Positions 24,698-33,823 of a stretch of 34,374 nucleotides of DNA are shown one piece after another (positions within the stretch are counted from its first letter, which is position 1; each line of letters starts with the position of its first letter). The notes below the pieces were generated by a model. That model did not search any database and was not told where the DNA came from. It saw only the letters and a program-made list of their open reading frames with translations. This stretch comes from Gammaproteobacteria bacterium (GTDB lineage Bacteria; Pseudomonadota; Gammaproteobacteria; Pseudomonadales; Halieaceae): NCBI GenBank assembly GCA_030428835.1, contig JAUIEP010000039.1, forward strand, positions 1-34,374, written 5' to 3'. A program made the position numbers and the translations under genes.

Positions 24698-26311
24698 ATG
24701 AACCCGCTTCCGCTGCACAGGACGGAGGATCGCCACCTGGCGCGCATCCTTGAACTGCAGGCGCAGACCAACGGCGACACCCCGTTCCTGATCTCGGATC
24801 ACCTGCGTGTCACCTATGCCGAGGCGGACGACATCACCGCGCGCATGGCGGCGGGCTTTGCCGGGCTGGGCATCGGCCGCGGCGACCGCGTGTGCCTGCT
24901 CATGGCGAACGTGCCGGAGCTCGTGCTCGTGTGCCTGGCGCTGAACAAGCTCGGGGCGATCTGGGTGCCGATCTGCACGGACTACCGGGGCGAGTGGCTG
25001 CGCGACACGCTGCGGCGCAGCCGCTGTGTCGCCCTGTTCACCGACCTTGCTCACCTGCCCCGGTACCTCGAGGTGCAGGAGGCGTGCGACGTGCGGCAGT
25101 TGTACCTGCTTGACGGTGACGCGGCGGATGCGCCCGGCGCCGTCTCCTACGCGACGCTGCTGGACAACGCGCCCCACCGCTTCGACCACACACAGTTCGA
25201 CTACGGCGATACCTGCGCCATTCTCTGGACCTCGGGCACCACGGGGCGCTCCAAGGGCGTGATGCAGTCGCACAACAACTGGATTCGCTCCACGCAGCTC
25301 GGCGCCGGGCTGCAATACACGCTGCGCCCCGGCGATATCGTGTACTGCGCGTTGCCGCTGTATAACTCGGGCTCGTGGCTGACCTGCGTGGTGCGCGCGA
25401 TGATGGGCGGCATCGGCTGTGTGATCGAGGAGAAGTTCTCCGTCAGCCGCTTCATGGAGCGTATCGCGCACTTCAACGCCACGCAGACCTTCGCCATCGG
25501 CGCCATGGGCGTGTTCCTGATGCATTCCCCCGAGCGCGACGACGACGCCGACACGCCGCTGCGCGAGGCCGCCATCGCGCCGATGCCACCCGAGCTCTGG
25601 CAGAAGTTCGAACAGCGCTTCGGCGTGCGCCTGAACCGCGCCGGGCTGGGCATGAGCGAGTGCCTTTTGCACCTCAACCAGGAACACACCGACCTGGACC
25701 TGCCCACCTACTGCCTGGGCCTGCCCGTGCCGGATGTCGACGTGCGCCTGTTCGACGAGGAGGGCGTCGAGGTACCCGATGGCGAGACCGGCGAGATCTG
25801 GGTGCGGCCGCTGGCGCCGCACATCCTCTGCAACGGCTATTTCGACGACCCGGAAAGCACGCGTAACGCCTTTAGTGGCGACTGGTTCATGACCGGCGAC
25901 CTCGCGCGGCGTGACCCGGAGACGCGCGCGTTCTACTTCGTCGATCGCAAGAAAGACGCCGTGCGCTTTGCCGGCAGGAACATCTCGACCCTCGAGGTGG
26001 AGAACGTGGTGCGCCGCCATGCGTCCGTCAAGGATGTGGCGGCGTTCGGCATCCCGAGCGAGTTGCTGGCCAGCGACGACGAACTGGCGCTGGCCGTCGT
26101 CCTGCACGAGGGCGCCGCGCTGGCGCCGGACGAACTGTGCGCCTTCATCAACGATGCCGCGCCGTACTATTTCGTACCGCGCTACATCGACTTCGTCGAC
26201 GCGCTGCCGTACACGCCGACCAACAAGGTGCAGAAGTTTGTCCTGCGCGAGCGCGGGGTCGGTGCCGGTACCTGGGACCTGAAACAATCGAACTACGAGG
26301 TGAGGCGCTAG
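24698..26311 (+). CDS. AMP-binding acyl-CoA synthetase (CaiC-like)
   Basis: 537 residues from the ATG at 24698 (GGCAGG about nine bases upstream); a start at 24602 would overlap the divergent gene. Adenylate-forming motifs are present in order: TSGTTGRSKGVMQSH (phosphate loop, about 178-192), GLGMSEC, WFMTGDLARRD, FVDRKKDAVRFAGRNIS and the C-terminal PTNKVQKF with the catalytic Lys. It resembles carnitine/crotonobetaine-CoA ligases and fatty-acyl-CoA synthetases used in catabolism. It activates a carboxylic acid to its CoA thioester in the cytoplasm, likely the acid formed after oxidation by the P450 and dehydrogenase enzymes nearby. The following SDR starts one base after its stop. Confidence 0.92.
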   Translation: MNPLPLHRTEDRHLARILELQAQTNGDTPFLISDHLRVTYAEADDITARMAAGFAGLGIGRGDRVCLLMANVPELVLVCLALNKLGAIWVPICTDYRGEWLRDTLRRSRCVALFTDLAHLPRYLEVQEACDVRQLYLLDGDAADAPGAVSYATLLDNAPHRFDHTQFDYGDTCAILWTSGTTGRSKGVMQSHNNWIRSTQLGAGLQYTLRPGDIVYCALPLYNSGSWLTCVVRAMMGGIGCVIEEKFSVSRFMERIAHFNATQTFAIGAMGVFLMHSPERDDDADTPLREAAIAPMPPELWQKFEQRFGVRLNRAGLGMSECLLHLNQEHTDLDLPTYCLGLPVPDVDVRLFDEEGVEVPDGETGEIWVRPLAPHILCNGYFDDPESTRNAFSGDWFMTGDLARRDPETRAFYFVDRKKDAVRFAGRNISTLEVENVVRRHASVKDVAAFGIPSELLASDDELALAVVLHEGAALAPDELCAFINDAAPYYFVPRYIDFVDALPYTPTNKVQKFVLRERGVGAGTWDLKQSNYEVRR

Positions 26312-27073
26312 ATGGGCTTACTGGACGGCAGGGTGGCGATCGTGACGGGCGCCGCGGGCGGCGTGGGACGAGGCATTACCCTCGCGCTGGCGAAGGAGGG
26401 CGCCCGGGTCGCCGTGGTGGACATCAATCGCGAGGGAGCCGAAGAGACGGTCGCGCTTGTCGCAAAAGAAGGCGGCGTGGCCGGCGCCGTGGCGTGCGAC
26501 ATCCGCGACTCCGCGCAGGTCGACGCGGCGGTGGCGCGGGTCGCGGACGAGTTCGGCGGCGTCCACATACTGGTGAACAACGCCATCGCGGCGAACATCA
26601 ATATCCCGCTCGACAAACTGACGGACGAGGACATCGCGCTGTCGCTCGACACGGGACCCAAAGCCAGCCTGTATTTCATGCGCGCCTGTTTTCCCCATCT
26701 CAAGGGCGACGGGCGCGTCATCAACCTGCGCTCGGCCTCGGAGGTGCAGGGCATACCCGGCATGGCGCCGTACATCGCGGCGAAGGGCGCCGTCGCCGCC
26801 CTGACGCGCGCGGCTGCCCGCGAGTGGGGCAAGCAGGGCATCACGGTCAACTGCATCGCGCCGCTGGTGTACACGCCCGCGGCGAACCAACACTTCGGGG
26901 GCCTCACCGAGGAACAGTTACAGTCCTTCGTCCTGCGCGGTCTGTCCATTCCCCGCTTCGGTGAGGCGGAACAGGATATCGGTCGCACCGCAGTGTTCCT
27001 GTGCGGGCCAGACGCGGCCTACATCACCGGCTGTACCTTGTCGGTGGACGGTGGTGGCAGCTTCATGAGTTGA
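26312..27073 (+). CDS. Short-chain dehydrogenase/reductase
   Basis: 253 residues, classical SDR length. Its ATG directly follows the ligase stop, so the two are co-translated. Motif TGAAGGVG (12-19), Asp37 after the second strand (AVVDI), which favours NAD over NADP, NNAI in place of NNAG (89-92), Ser141/143 and Tyr154-Lys158 (YIAAK) are visible; it ends in the usual SVDGGGS. Coupling with the ligase suggests it works on a CoA thioester such as a hydroxyacyl-CoA, which is inference. It is the last intact gene before the scar and low-GC island. Confidence 0.9.
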   Translation: MGLLDGRVAIVTGAAGGVGRGITLALAKEGARVAVVDINREGAEETVALVAKEGGVAGAVACDIRDSAQVDAAVARVADEFGGVHILVNNAIAANINIPLDKLTDEDIALSLDTGPKASLYFMRACFPHLKGDGRVINLRSASEVQGIPGMAPYIAAKGAVAALTRAAAREWGKQGITVNCIAPLVYTPAANQHFGGLTEEQLQSFVLRGLSIPRFGEAEQDIGRTAVFLCGPDAAYITGCTLSVDGGGSFMS

Positions 27074-27210
27074 TTCGATCGCCCCGCAACCACCGCCACC
27101 CGGTACACCAGGCGGCGCCCCGAGACGTCGGGCACGGCCTAGTGCTGCACGCATTCCTGGTCCCAGATTAACAAGTCGCCGGGCTGCCCGCCGAGACAAG
27201 CATGTGAGTA
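27071..27210 (-). pseudogene. TauD/TfdA dioxygenase remnant, C-terminal piece with internal TAG
   Basis: Read on the minus strand from 27210, the frame gives PGDLLIWDQECVQH, then TAG (27139-27141), then AVPDVSGRRLVYRVAVVAG. This matches the C-terminus of TauD/TfdA Fe(II)/2-oxoglutarate dioxygenases; E. coli TauD reads WDNRVTQHYA at the same place, so the TAG stands where Tyr is expected. The His before it is the family's distal iron ligand. Upstream of 27210 the frame soon hits a stop and the DNA turns AT-rich. The matching N-terminal piece lies at 28930-29061. The gene is clearly dead. Between this piece and 27836 there is no intact gene. Confidence 0.8.
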
Positions 27211-27719
27211 TCCGTGCTGGTATCAGCAGAAAGTGCGAAAGGGAGTTAGAGCAGCAACAAGCCATCGAATCCGCCGAGCCAGTAGAGCACCACCGATGCA
27301 TTGCGGCTCATGAAAGCAGTCGCTCTAGCCCATTGCCTCTCTTATTGAAGTTCATTGATGTTCGTCTAGGTGCTCAAGCAATTGAGTGCTGACGGCGCAA
27401 CAGCGGAAATGGAAAACTCCTTTGCCAACTGGCGTGCTTCTTTGTACAAGATTCAACGATCTGCTCAGGTATCCATGGTGTACCACTCTGAGAACTTTCT
27501 GTGCAGATCCCGGAGATTGCAGACATGGCGAGCAATAGCAGAATGGCGTTGAGTACGTGTGGAGATTCTGGATGAATTCCCACATTTATCTGTAGGTAGG
27601 GTTTCCAATGTCTTCGCACTTTAGGGCTGTAAGGTTTATGGGCGCGACATGGCAGAGATAGTGCGGCAGGGCATTTGCGTTGATATGCTATTCTGCTAAT
27701 TCTCAGTTGCACTGATAAA

Positions 27720-27743
27720 CGTTCAGCTCTCGGTCGCTGAACG
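27720..27743. repeat. Hairpin, 8-base perfect stem
   Basis: CGTTCAGC (27720-27727) and GCTGAACG (27736-27743) form a perfect stem with an 8-base loop, followed by CATTTTC. It could be a weak terminator for a transcript entering from the left or a structural element of the island. Confidence 0.5.
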
Positions 27744-27773
27744 CATTTTCACCTGAGCAAAACATTGATTCGT

Positions 27774-27810
27774 GTTAGTCTTCCGTGGTCTTCGACCACG
27801 AAAGACTGAT
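27774..27810. repeat. Long hairpin upstream of the island gene
   Basis: Arms 27777-27790 and 27794-27807 pair over 14 positions with one mismatch around the loop TTC; wobble and one further pair extend it to 27774-27810. It lies 26 bases before the start at 27837 and has no T-run, so it is more likely a 5' leader structure or a mobile-element end than a terminator. Confidence 0.6.
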
Positions 27811-27836
27811 GTCCGAATAGATTAGGCAGAGCGATC

Positions 27837-28874
27837 ATGAAGCAAAGTTATTGTATTCGTTGTTTGTTGTTGGTAGTCCTCATCTGGACGAATGGCGCAA
27901 TTGCGGGGGTGAAAGTAGAGTTTTGTAATGAAGGTACGACCAGTTTTCGCTGGGCCTACATTGCTCATGATGGAGGAGTGTTTGGAAGGTCTACATCCAT
28001 GGAAGATGCGGTAGATATCTGGGCTAGCGGTTTCTCCTATGCACCCGCAGGTCAGTGTCGGACAACCCGGTCAGAGATTCATGGAGATGAAATATATTTT
28101 GTATTTCTAACTACAGGTGAGGATATTCAGTACTTCCAGCTCACATGGAACGGGGCTCGAATAGAGCAGGATGAGCATCCAATTGATGAAGTATGCGTTC
28201 CGTTGGACGGTTACGTTTTCCGTTACTCAGTGGACCCCGCAAATTATAAAGACGGCAAGGTCGTTAGGTGTCCCGACAAGATAGGTAGTTACGGCAGGTT
28301 AGAATCCGATGATCCAAGAGAAATGGGCATCGCCAAAGTCTCCGGGGGAATCCGAGTAGAAGGCGATGTGTTTCTCACTATCACCATACCGCGCCTGTAT
28401 GATCTGGCGGAATACAGTCTGAGGAGAGAGGGTGAAGAGGGCCCAGCCACGCCGGTGGTGAAGATTGCTTCACTTGAAGAGCAAGTGGTTTTAAAAAAGC
28501 GCGTGAGAAGCGCCTATGTGGAGTACAGTGAACCTTGCAATGTGGTATCCAGGCTCTCTTTGGAAGATTATGGCATCGTCACAGATAAGGACTTGGCTGT
28601 GTACACGATGGATAGGCTTGGAAATATGGAGGTTCAGTTAGACAGGGGTGGAAACACGATCAAAGTTCCTGCGGGCAGCTTCTACGACATTCTCAGCGAG
28701 GGCAGGTTTAGTCTATATCGCGTTGTAACGCGCTCCCAATCGCTGCATAACACCCAACACGCCGGGTATTTTGTTGAAGCCGAATTTGCCACTTGGGGCG
28801 GATTTTATCTCGATAAATCGGCGGTTGATCTCGAGAAAGTTCGGTTAGAATGGTGCAAAAATAACCTGACCTAG
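27837..28874 (+). CDS. Secreted protein of unknown function, low-GC, DUF1036-like N-terminus (tentative)
   Basis: 345 residues. A Sec signal peptide is clear: MKQSY, a hydrophobic run CLLLVVLIW, and a likely cut after AIA near residue 23. The mature N-terminus (VKVEFCNEGTTSFRWAYIAH, later WASGFSYAPAGQC) recalls the DUF1036 pattern of a CN near the start, aromatic residues and a GxC after a W-x-x-G; this is a weak match from memory. Paired cysteines suggest disulphides and an extracytoplasmic site. Base and codon use differ strongly from all neighbours, pointing to transfer. The RBS is weak (AGGCAGAG) and two hairpins lie upstream. No function can be assigned. Confidence 0.75.
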   Translation: MKQSYCIRCLLLVVLIWTNGAIAGVKVEFCNEGTTSFRWAYIAHDGGVFGRSTSMEDAVDIWASGFSYAPAGQCRTTRSEIHGDEIYFVFLTTGEDIQYFQLTWNGARIEQDEHPIDEVCVPLDGYVFRYSVDPANYKDGKVVRCPDKIGSYGRLESDDPREMGIAKVSGGIRVEGDVFLTITIPRLYDLAEYSLRREGEEGPATPVVKIASLEEQVVLKKRVRSAYVEYSEPCNVVSRLSLEDYGIVTDKDLAVYTMDRLGNMEVQLDRGGNTIKVPAGSFYDILSEGRFSLYRVVTRSQSLHNTQHAGYFVEAEFATWGGFYLDKSAVDLEKVRLEWCKNNLT

Positions 28875-28887
28875 TACCAGTTCGCCT

Positions 28888-28916
28888 TATCGGAAACACT
28901 AGGGACCTCTCCGATA
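28888..28916. repeat. Inverted repeat after the island gene
   Basis: TATCGGA (28888-28894) and TCCGATA (28910-28916) pair perfectly around a 15-base loop, 14 bases after the stop at 28874. No T-run follows. It may end transcription of the island gene and marks the right edge of the low-GC DNA. Confidence 0.4.
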
Positions 28917-28929
28917 GAGTGAACGGATT

Positions 28930-29061
28930 TCAGCACAGATGGCTGTAGTCGCGCACCGCGAGCATGTCATTGAGCAGCGTGTCGGTGAGCGGCTGCGCGA
29001 AGTCCACGCCCGCAACGCGCGCCCCGAGGTATTCGCCCATCTTCGTGATCTGCAGTGCCAT
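28930..29061 (-). pseudogene. TauD/TfdA dioxygenase remnant, N-terminal piece (43 codons)
   Basis: The minus-strand ATG at 29061 opens a 43-residue frame: MALQITKMGEYLGARVAGVD, then FAQPLTDTLLNDMLAVRDYS and a stop. It matches the first 45 or so residues of TauD/TfdA dioxygenases (E. coli TauD: ITPLGPYIGAQISGADLTRPLSD in meaning and spacing). Its G+C matches Region D, and it lies 49 bases after the lipoprotein hydrolase gene, so it was once the last gene of that minus-strand operon. The frame breaks exactly where the low-GC island begins; the C-terminal piece is at 27071-27210. Confidence 0.8.
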
Positions 29062-29110
29062 ACGGTTTTTCCCGCGCCGTGCGCCGGTTCCTGTTGTTCG
29101 TGGTGTCGCG

Positions 29111-30016
29111 CTAGCGGCGCAGCTCGAGATCCTTGGCTTGCACGGACCATGTGTCCGGCGCGCAGTCCGGGCAGGGCCGCTCGACTACCGCCTTGCGCAC
29201 CTGCGGATTGCCGTAGAGCGCGAAATCCATCCACTGCAGGCCGATCTGCGCGACCTCCGCCTGGATGCCGGTATCCGTGGACACTGTCACATGGTCCGCT
29301 TCGAAGCGCGTGGCGAGGTAGCCGGGTACGCCTACTGGCAGCAGCGAGTAGTCCAGCTGCGCGAACGCGGTGGCGATATCCGTGGGTCCGCCGATCGCGT
29401 AGCCCACGGGTACCAGGATGTTGCCCATGACGGCCGCGGCGGCCTCCTCGGGCGCGCCGGGCGGGGCGCTGGAACCGGACAGCACGAACACGGCGCGCAC
29501 CCGATCGTCGACGGACGCGAGGTTGAGCGCCACGATGCCGCCGCAGGAATTGCCTGCCGCGACCACGCGCTCGAGGTCCAGGCGGCCGGCGTAGGGGCTG
29601 CCCGCGCGATTGTTCTCTGCAACGACCCAGTCCAGCGCCGCGACCTGGTCGGCGACAGTGGTCGGGCCGGCGCCGGGGATACTGGTGCTGGCGGTAGCGC
29701 TTGGGGCCAGAAGGACAAAACCCGCGGCCGCCCAGCGTTCGAGAATCGTCAGCCACGGCGTGTCCAGCAGCACGCACGCGCCGTTGGTCCAGACGATCAC
29801 CGGCAGCGGCGCACCCAGCGCCGCGAGGTCTGCCGGGCGGTAGATGTTGTAGCCGGGCAGGGCGGCATCCTCGTCGACGGTAATGGAGAGGTTGCGCTCA
29901 AGAGCCGGCATTACGAACAGCTTGTTGTCCGAGCCGTCGCTGCAGGCACTCGCAAGTACGAGCAATACCAACAGCGCCAGCCCGCGCGCTGCTTTCCGGA
30001 AGTGGCGTTCAGTCAC
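29111..30016 (-). CDS. Alpha/beta-hydrolase-fold lipoprotein
   Basis: 301 residues. The N-terminus has basic residues, a hydrophobic LALLVLLVLASAC stretch and a lipobox with Cys25, so it is likely an outer- or inner-membrane lipoprotein facing the periplasm. The fold is that of dienelactone-hydrolase/cutinase-like enzymes: PLPVIVWTNGACVL, then VAALDWVVAENN, the nucleophile elbow AAGNSCGGIVALN with Ser157, and FEADHVTVSTD as a likely His region. It is probably an esterase that frees an acid or alcohol outside the cytoplasm. The gene follows the alpha/beta hydrolase at 30028 by 11 bases, so they share an operon. Confidence 0.8.
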   Translation of the reverse strand: MTERHFRKAARGLALLVLLVLASACSDGSDNKLFVMPALERNLSITVDEDAALPGYNIYRPADLAALGAPLPVIVWTNGACVLLDTPWLTILERWAAAGFVLLAPSATASTSIPGAGPTTVADQVAALDWVVAENNRAGSPYAGRLDLERVVAAGNSCGGIVALNLASVDDRVRAVFVLSGSSAPPGAPEEAAAAVMGNILVPVGYAIGGPTDIATAFAQLDYSLLPVGVPGYLATRFEADHVTVSTDTGIQAEVAQIGLQWMDFALYGNPQVRKAVVERPCPDCAPDTWSVQAKDLELRR

Positions 30017-30027
30017 GGCGCGCTCCT

Positions 30028-30978
30028 TTACAGGAATACGGCGGGGATGAGAGCGTTAAAGATATCAGCCCGTTCCCACTGCAGGAAGTGACCCGCGCCG
30101 GGCACCAGCAGCGGGCCGATGCGGTTGGGGAAGGCCACCTCGCAGCGCGCGACGAACTGCTTTTCCACGACTTCGTCTTCCGGCCCGTACAGCAGCAGCG
30201 TGGGCACCTCGACGGCGTCCATGAACGGGATCTCCTCGAAGGGCCGCCCGTGGGCGAGCTGGTAGGGCGCCCAGCCGGCGCGCAGCCGCGCCTCGTCGGC
30301 GAAGGGTTCCGTCATGAAGTCGATATCCTGCGGCGTGAAACCTCCGCGCGACGCCCACAGGCGGCTGGAATACATGCCCGCCACCCAGAGCCTGCGCGCC
30401 TCGGGCGTCGCCAGCATCGCGGCCAGCTCGTCGGGGCGCGCGCCCTGCAGCACGCGGTAGTCGCCGGTGGGGTCGTTCGCATCGTCGAGGATATCGCTGG
30501 CGATACCTGCTGCGGCGTAGTCCACGGCCATGGGCGGCACGGAGTTGAAGAAACACAACTTCTCGACAAAGCCGGGAAAGCGGTTCACGAGGTCTATCGC
30601 CACGGCGCCGCCGACGTCGCCGGCAGCCAGCATGCAGGTGTCGTGGCCGAGTCGGTCATGCACCAGCGTGTGGATGTCGCGCGCGTAGGTGACGATGTCG
30701 TGCCGGTCATCCGCCGGCAGGTCGCTGTCGCCCGCGCCGCGCAGGTCGGGCACGATGACCTCGAAGCCGGCCGCCGCGAGCGGCCCGATATTGCGCCACC
30801 AGATGCGCTTGGTCTCGGGGTAGCCGTGCAACAACACCAGCGGCGTGCCGCCGACGCCCTCGCGCACGAACGCCAGCGACAGGTCTGTTGCCACCTCGGC
30901 GCGGTGGATTGTGAACGCATCGGCCGCCGGGGTCGGCGGCTGCGCGGGGCGATGCCTTACGTCGTAGTTGTAGTCCAT
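30028..30978 (-). CDS. Alpha/beta hydrolase, epoxide hydrolase/haloalkane dehalogenase type
   Basis: 316 residues, no signal peptide. HGYPETKRIWW (51-61) is the oxyanion-hole region and AAGDVGGAVA puts an Asp (residue 121) where the nucleophile sits; an Asp nucleophile marks epoxide hydrolases and dehalogenases, not esterases. VPDLRGAGDSD, the acid region YGPEDEVV and a late His (GAGHFLQWE, about residue 297) complete the triad. The cap domain lies between. An epoxide hydrolase would suit a cluster with P450s, but haloacid or haloalkane dehalogenation cannot be excluded. It lies 58 bases after the amidohydrolase gene in the same direction. Confidence 0.85.
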   Translation of the reverse strand: MDYNYDVRHRPAQPPTPAADAFTIHRAEVATDLSLAFVREGVGGTPLVLLHGYPETKRIWWRNIGPLAAAGFEVIVPDLRGAGDSDLPADDRHDIVTYARDIHTLVHDRLGHDTCMLAAGDVGGAVAIDLVNRFPGFVEKLCFFNSVPPMAVDYAAAGIASDILDDANDPTGDYRVLQGARPDELAAMLATPEARRLWVAGMYSSRLWASRGGFTPQDIDFMTEPFADEARLRAGWAPYQLAHGRPFEEIPFMDAVEVPTLLLYGPEDEVVEKQFVARCEVAFPNRIGPLLVPGAGHFLQWERADIFNALIPAVFL

Positions 30979-31036
30979 GCCGGGCAGTCCTGTCGTGCGG
31001 CAGGCGGCGGGTGCACCCGCCGCCCGGGCCTTATGG

Positions 31037-32749
<1,713 letters not shown>

Positions 32750-32871
32750 GGTGGAAACCCTCTGCGTATGCTTATTGGAAATGGGAGTATGAGGTACAGC
32801 GTCGAAGTACAAGATTGAACGACTAGGCTAACTTGAGGCGCCCCGGGGATTAAGCTACGCTGGCCGAAATT

Positions 32872-32894
32872 ATTATTTCCAAAATAGAAATAAT
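32872..32894. promoter_or_regulatory. LysR-type operator palindrome next to the LysR start
   Basis: ATTATTTC (32872-32879), seven bases CAAAATA, GAAATAAT (32887-32894): a perfect 8-base inverted repeat holding a T-N11-A core, the LysR box. It ends two bases before the ATG at 32896. A matching half site, ATTTCCAA on the minus strand (32775-32782), lies 26 bases before the amidohydrolase start. Binding here would link self-control of LysR and control of the divergent operon. Confidence 0.65.
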
Positions 32895-32895
32895 T

Positions 32896-33813
32896 ATGGA
32901 TTGGGATGGCATAGATGAGTTCCTGGAGGTGGCGCAGAGCAACAGCTTCAGCCGTGCCGCGGAGCGGCTCGGGCTGTCGAACTCGCAGGTCAGCAAGCGG
33001 GTCGCGAAGCTCGAGGCGCGCCTGGGCGCGCGGCTGCTGTACCGCACCACCCGCCGCGTAACGCTCACCGACGAGGGCCTGCGCTTCTCGAAGCTGGCCA
33101 CCGCCGCCCGCGACAAACTGCAGGCGGCCGAGGCCAGCATCGGCGGCGCGGCGGGTGAACTGCGCGGCACGCTGCGCATCAACCTCGCCGGCGCCTTCCA
33201 GGAGGAATTCCTGGTCCCGCTGCTGGCCAAGTTCCAGCAGATGAATCCCGCACTCGAGGTGCAACTCGACTTCACCGACGCGCCCGTGGACCTCGTGGCC
33301 GACGGCTACGACCTGTCCATCTGCGAGGGACCGCTGCTGGACTCCTCGCTGGGCGGCAAACCGCTGGCGGCCTTTCACAAACTGCTGGTGGCCAGCCCCG
33401 ACTACCTCGCGCGCGCGGGCACGCCGCGCAAGCCCGCCGACCTCGCCGGTCACGAGTGCCTGGTGGCGTCCGGACACCAGTGGATACTGAACAACGGCCG
33501 CAAGGAACAGCGCGTGCGCGTGGGCGGCCGCTGGCGCTGTGCCAACAGCCACGCGCTGCGCCAGGCGGCGCGCAGCGGCGTGGGCATCGCCAGCCTGCCC
33601 GACTTCGGCGTGGCGAAGGACCTCGAGCGCGGTACGCTGGTGGAGGTGTTGCCCGAGTGGAAGTACCACGAGGTGCAGGCCTGGGCCGCGTACCCGGAGA
33701 CGCGGCTGATACCGCCGCGCGTGACGCGCTTCCTCGAACTGATGTCGCGCGAGTGGCAGTTGGACACTTTCAGCCCGCTGAAACTGCGGGCGCGTGAACG
33801 CGGAACAACATAA
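32896..33813 (+). CDS. LysR-family transcriptional regulator
   Basis: 305 residues. The winged helix-turn-helix is at the N-terminus (MDWDGIDEFLEVAQSNSFSR, SNSQVSKRVAKLEARLG, RLLYRTTRRVTLTDEG), followed by the effector-binding domain. The N-terminal sequence fits the family start exactly, yet there is no Shine-Dalgarno sequence: the operator palindrome fills the space just before the ATG, so the mRNA may be leaderless or very short-leadered. It is divergent from the amidohydrolase operon, the usual LysR target, and also lies just upstream of the SDR at 33824. The inducer is unknown. Confidence 0.93.
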   Translation: MDWDGIDEFLEVAQSNSFSRAAERLGLSNSQVSKRVAKLEARLGARLLYRTTRRVTLTDEGLRFSKLATAARDKLQAAEASIGGAAGELRGTLRINLAGAFQEEFLVPLLAKFQQMNPALEVQLDFTDAPVDLVADGYDLSICEGPLLDSSLGGKPLAAFHKLLVASPDYLARAGTPRKPADLAGHECLVASGHQWILNNGRKEQRVRVGGRWRCANSHALRQAARSGVGIASLPDFGVAKDLERGTLVEVLPEWKYHEVQAWAAYPETRLIPPRVTRFLELMSREWQLDTFSPLKLRARERGTT

Positions 33814-33823
33814 GGAGTCGGTA

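Larger units (their letters stand above)
27211..28929. other. Low-GC island inserted in the TauD/TfdA remnant
   Basis: About 1.7 kb with visibly lower G+C (near one half or below) and many AT runs, against about two thirds on both sides. The two pieces of the dioxygenase gene border it. It holds one intact gene (27837-28874), three hairpins and a 626-base stretch (27211-27836) with only short unrecognised frames. I see no transposase, integrase, tRNA or clear terminal repeats, so the mechanism of entry is unknown. About 190 codons of the dioxygenase are missing, so it replaced DNA as well as inserting. Confidence 0.7.

Noticed and set aside
27374-27712. 112-codon minus-strand frame in the low-GC island
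   Set aside because: No recognisable motif, no good RBS and overlapping short frames in other phases; not supported as a gene.
27211-28929. Insertion sequence or integron
   Set aside because: No transposase, integrase, terminal inverted repeats or target duplications could be found by eye.
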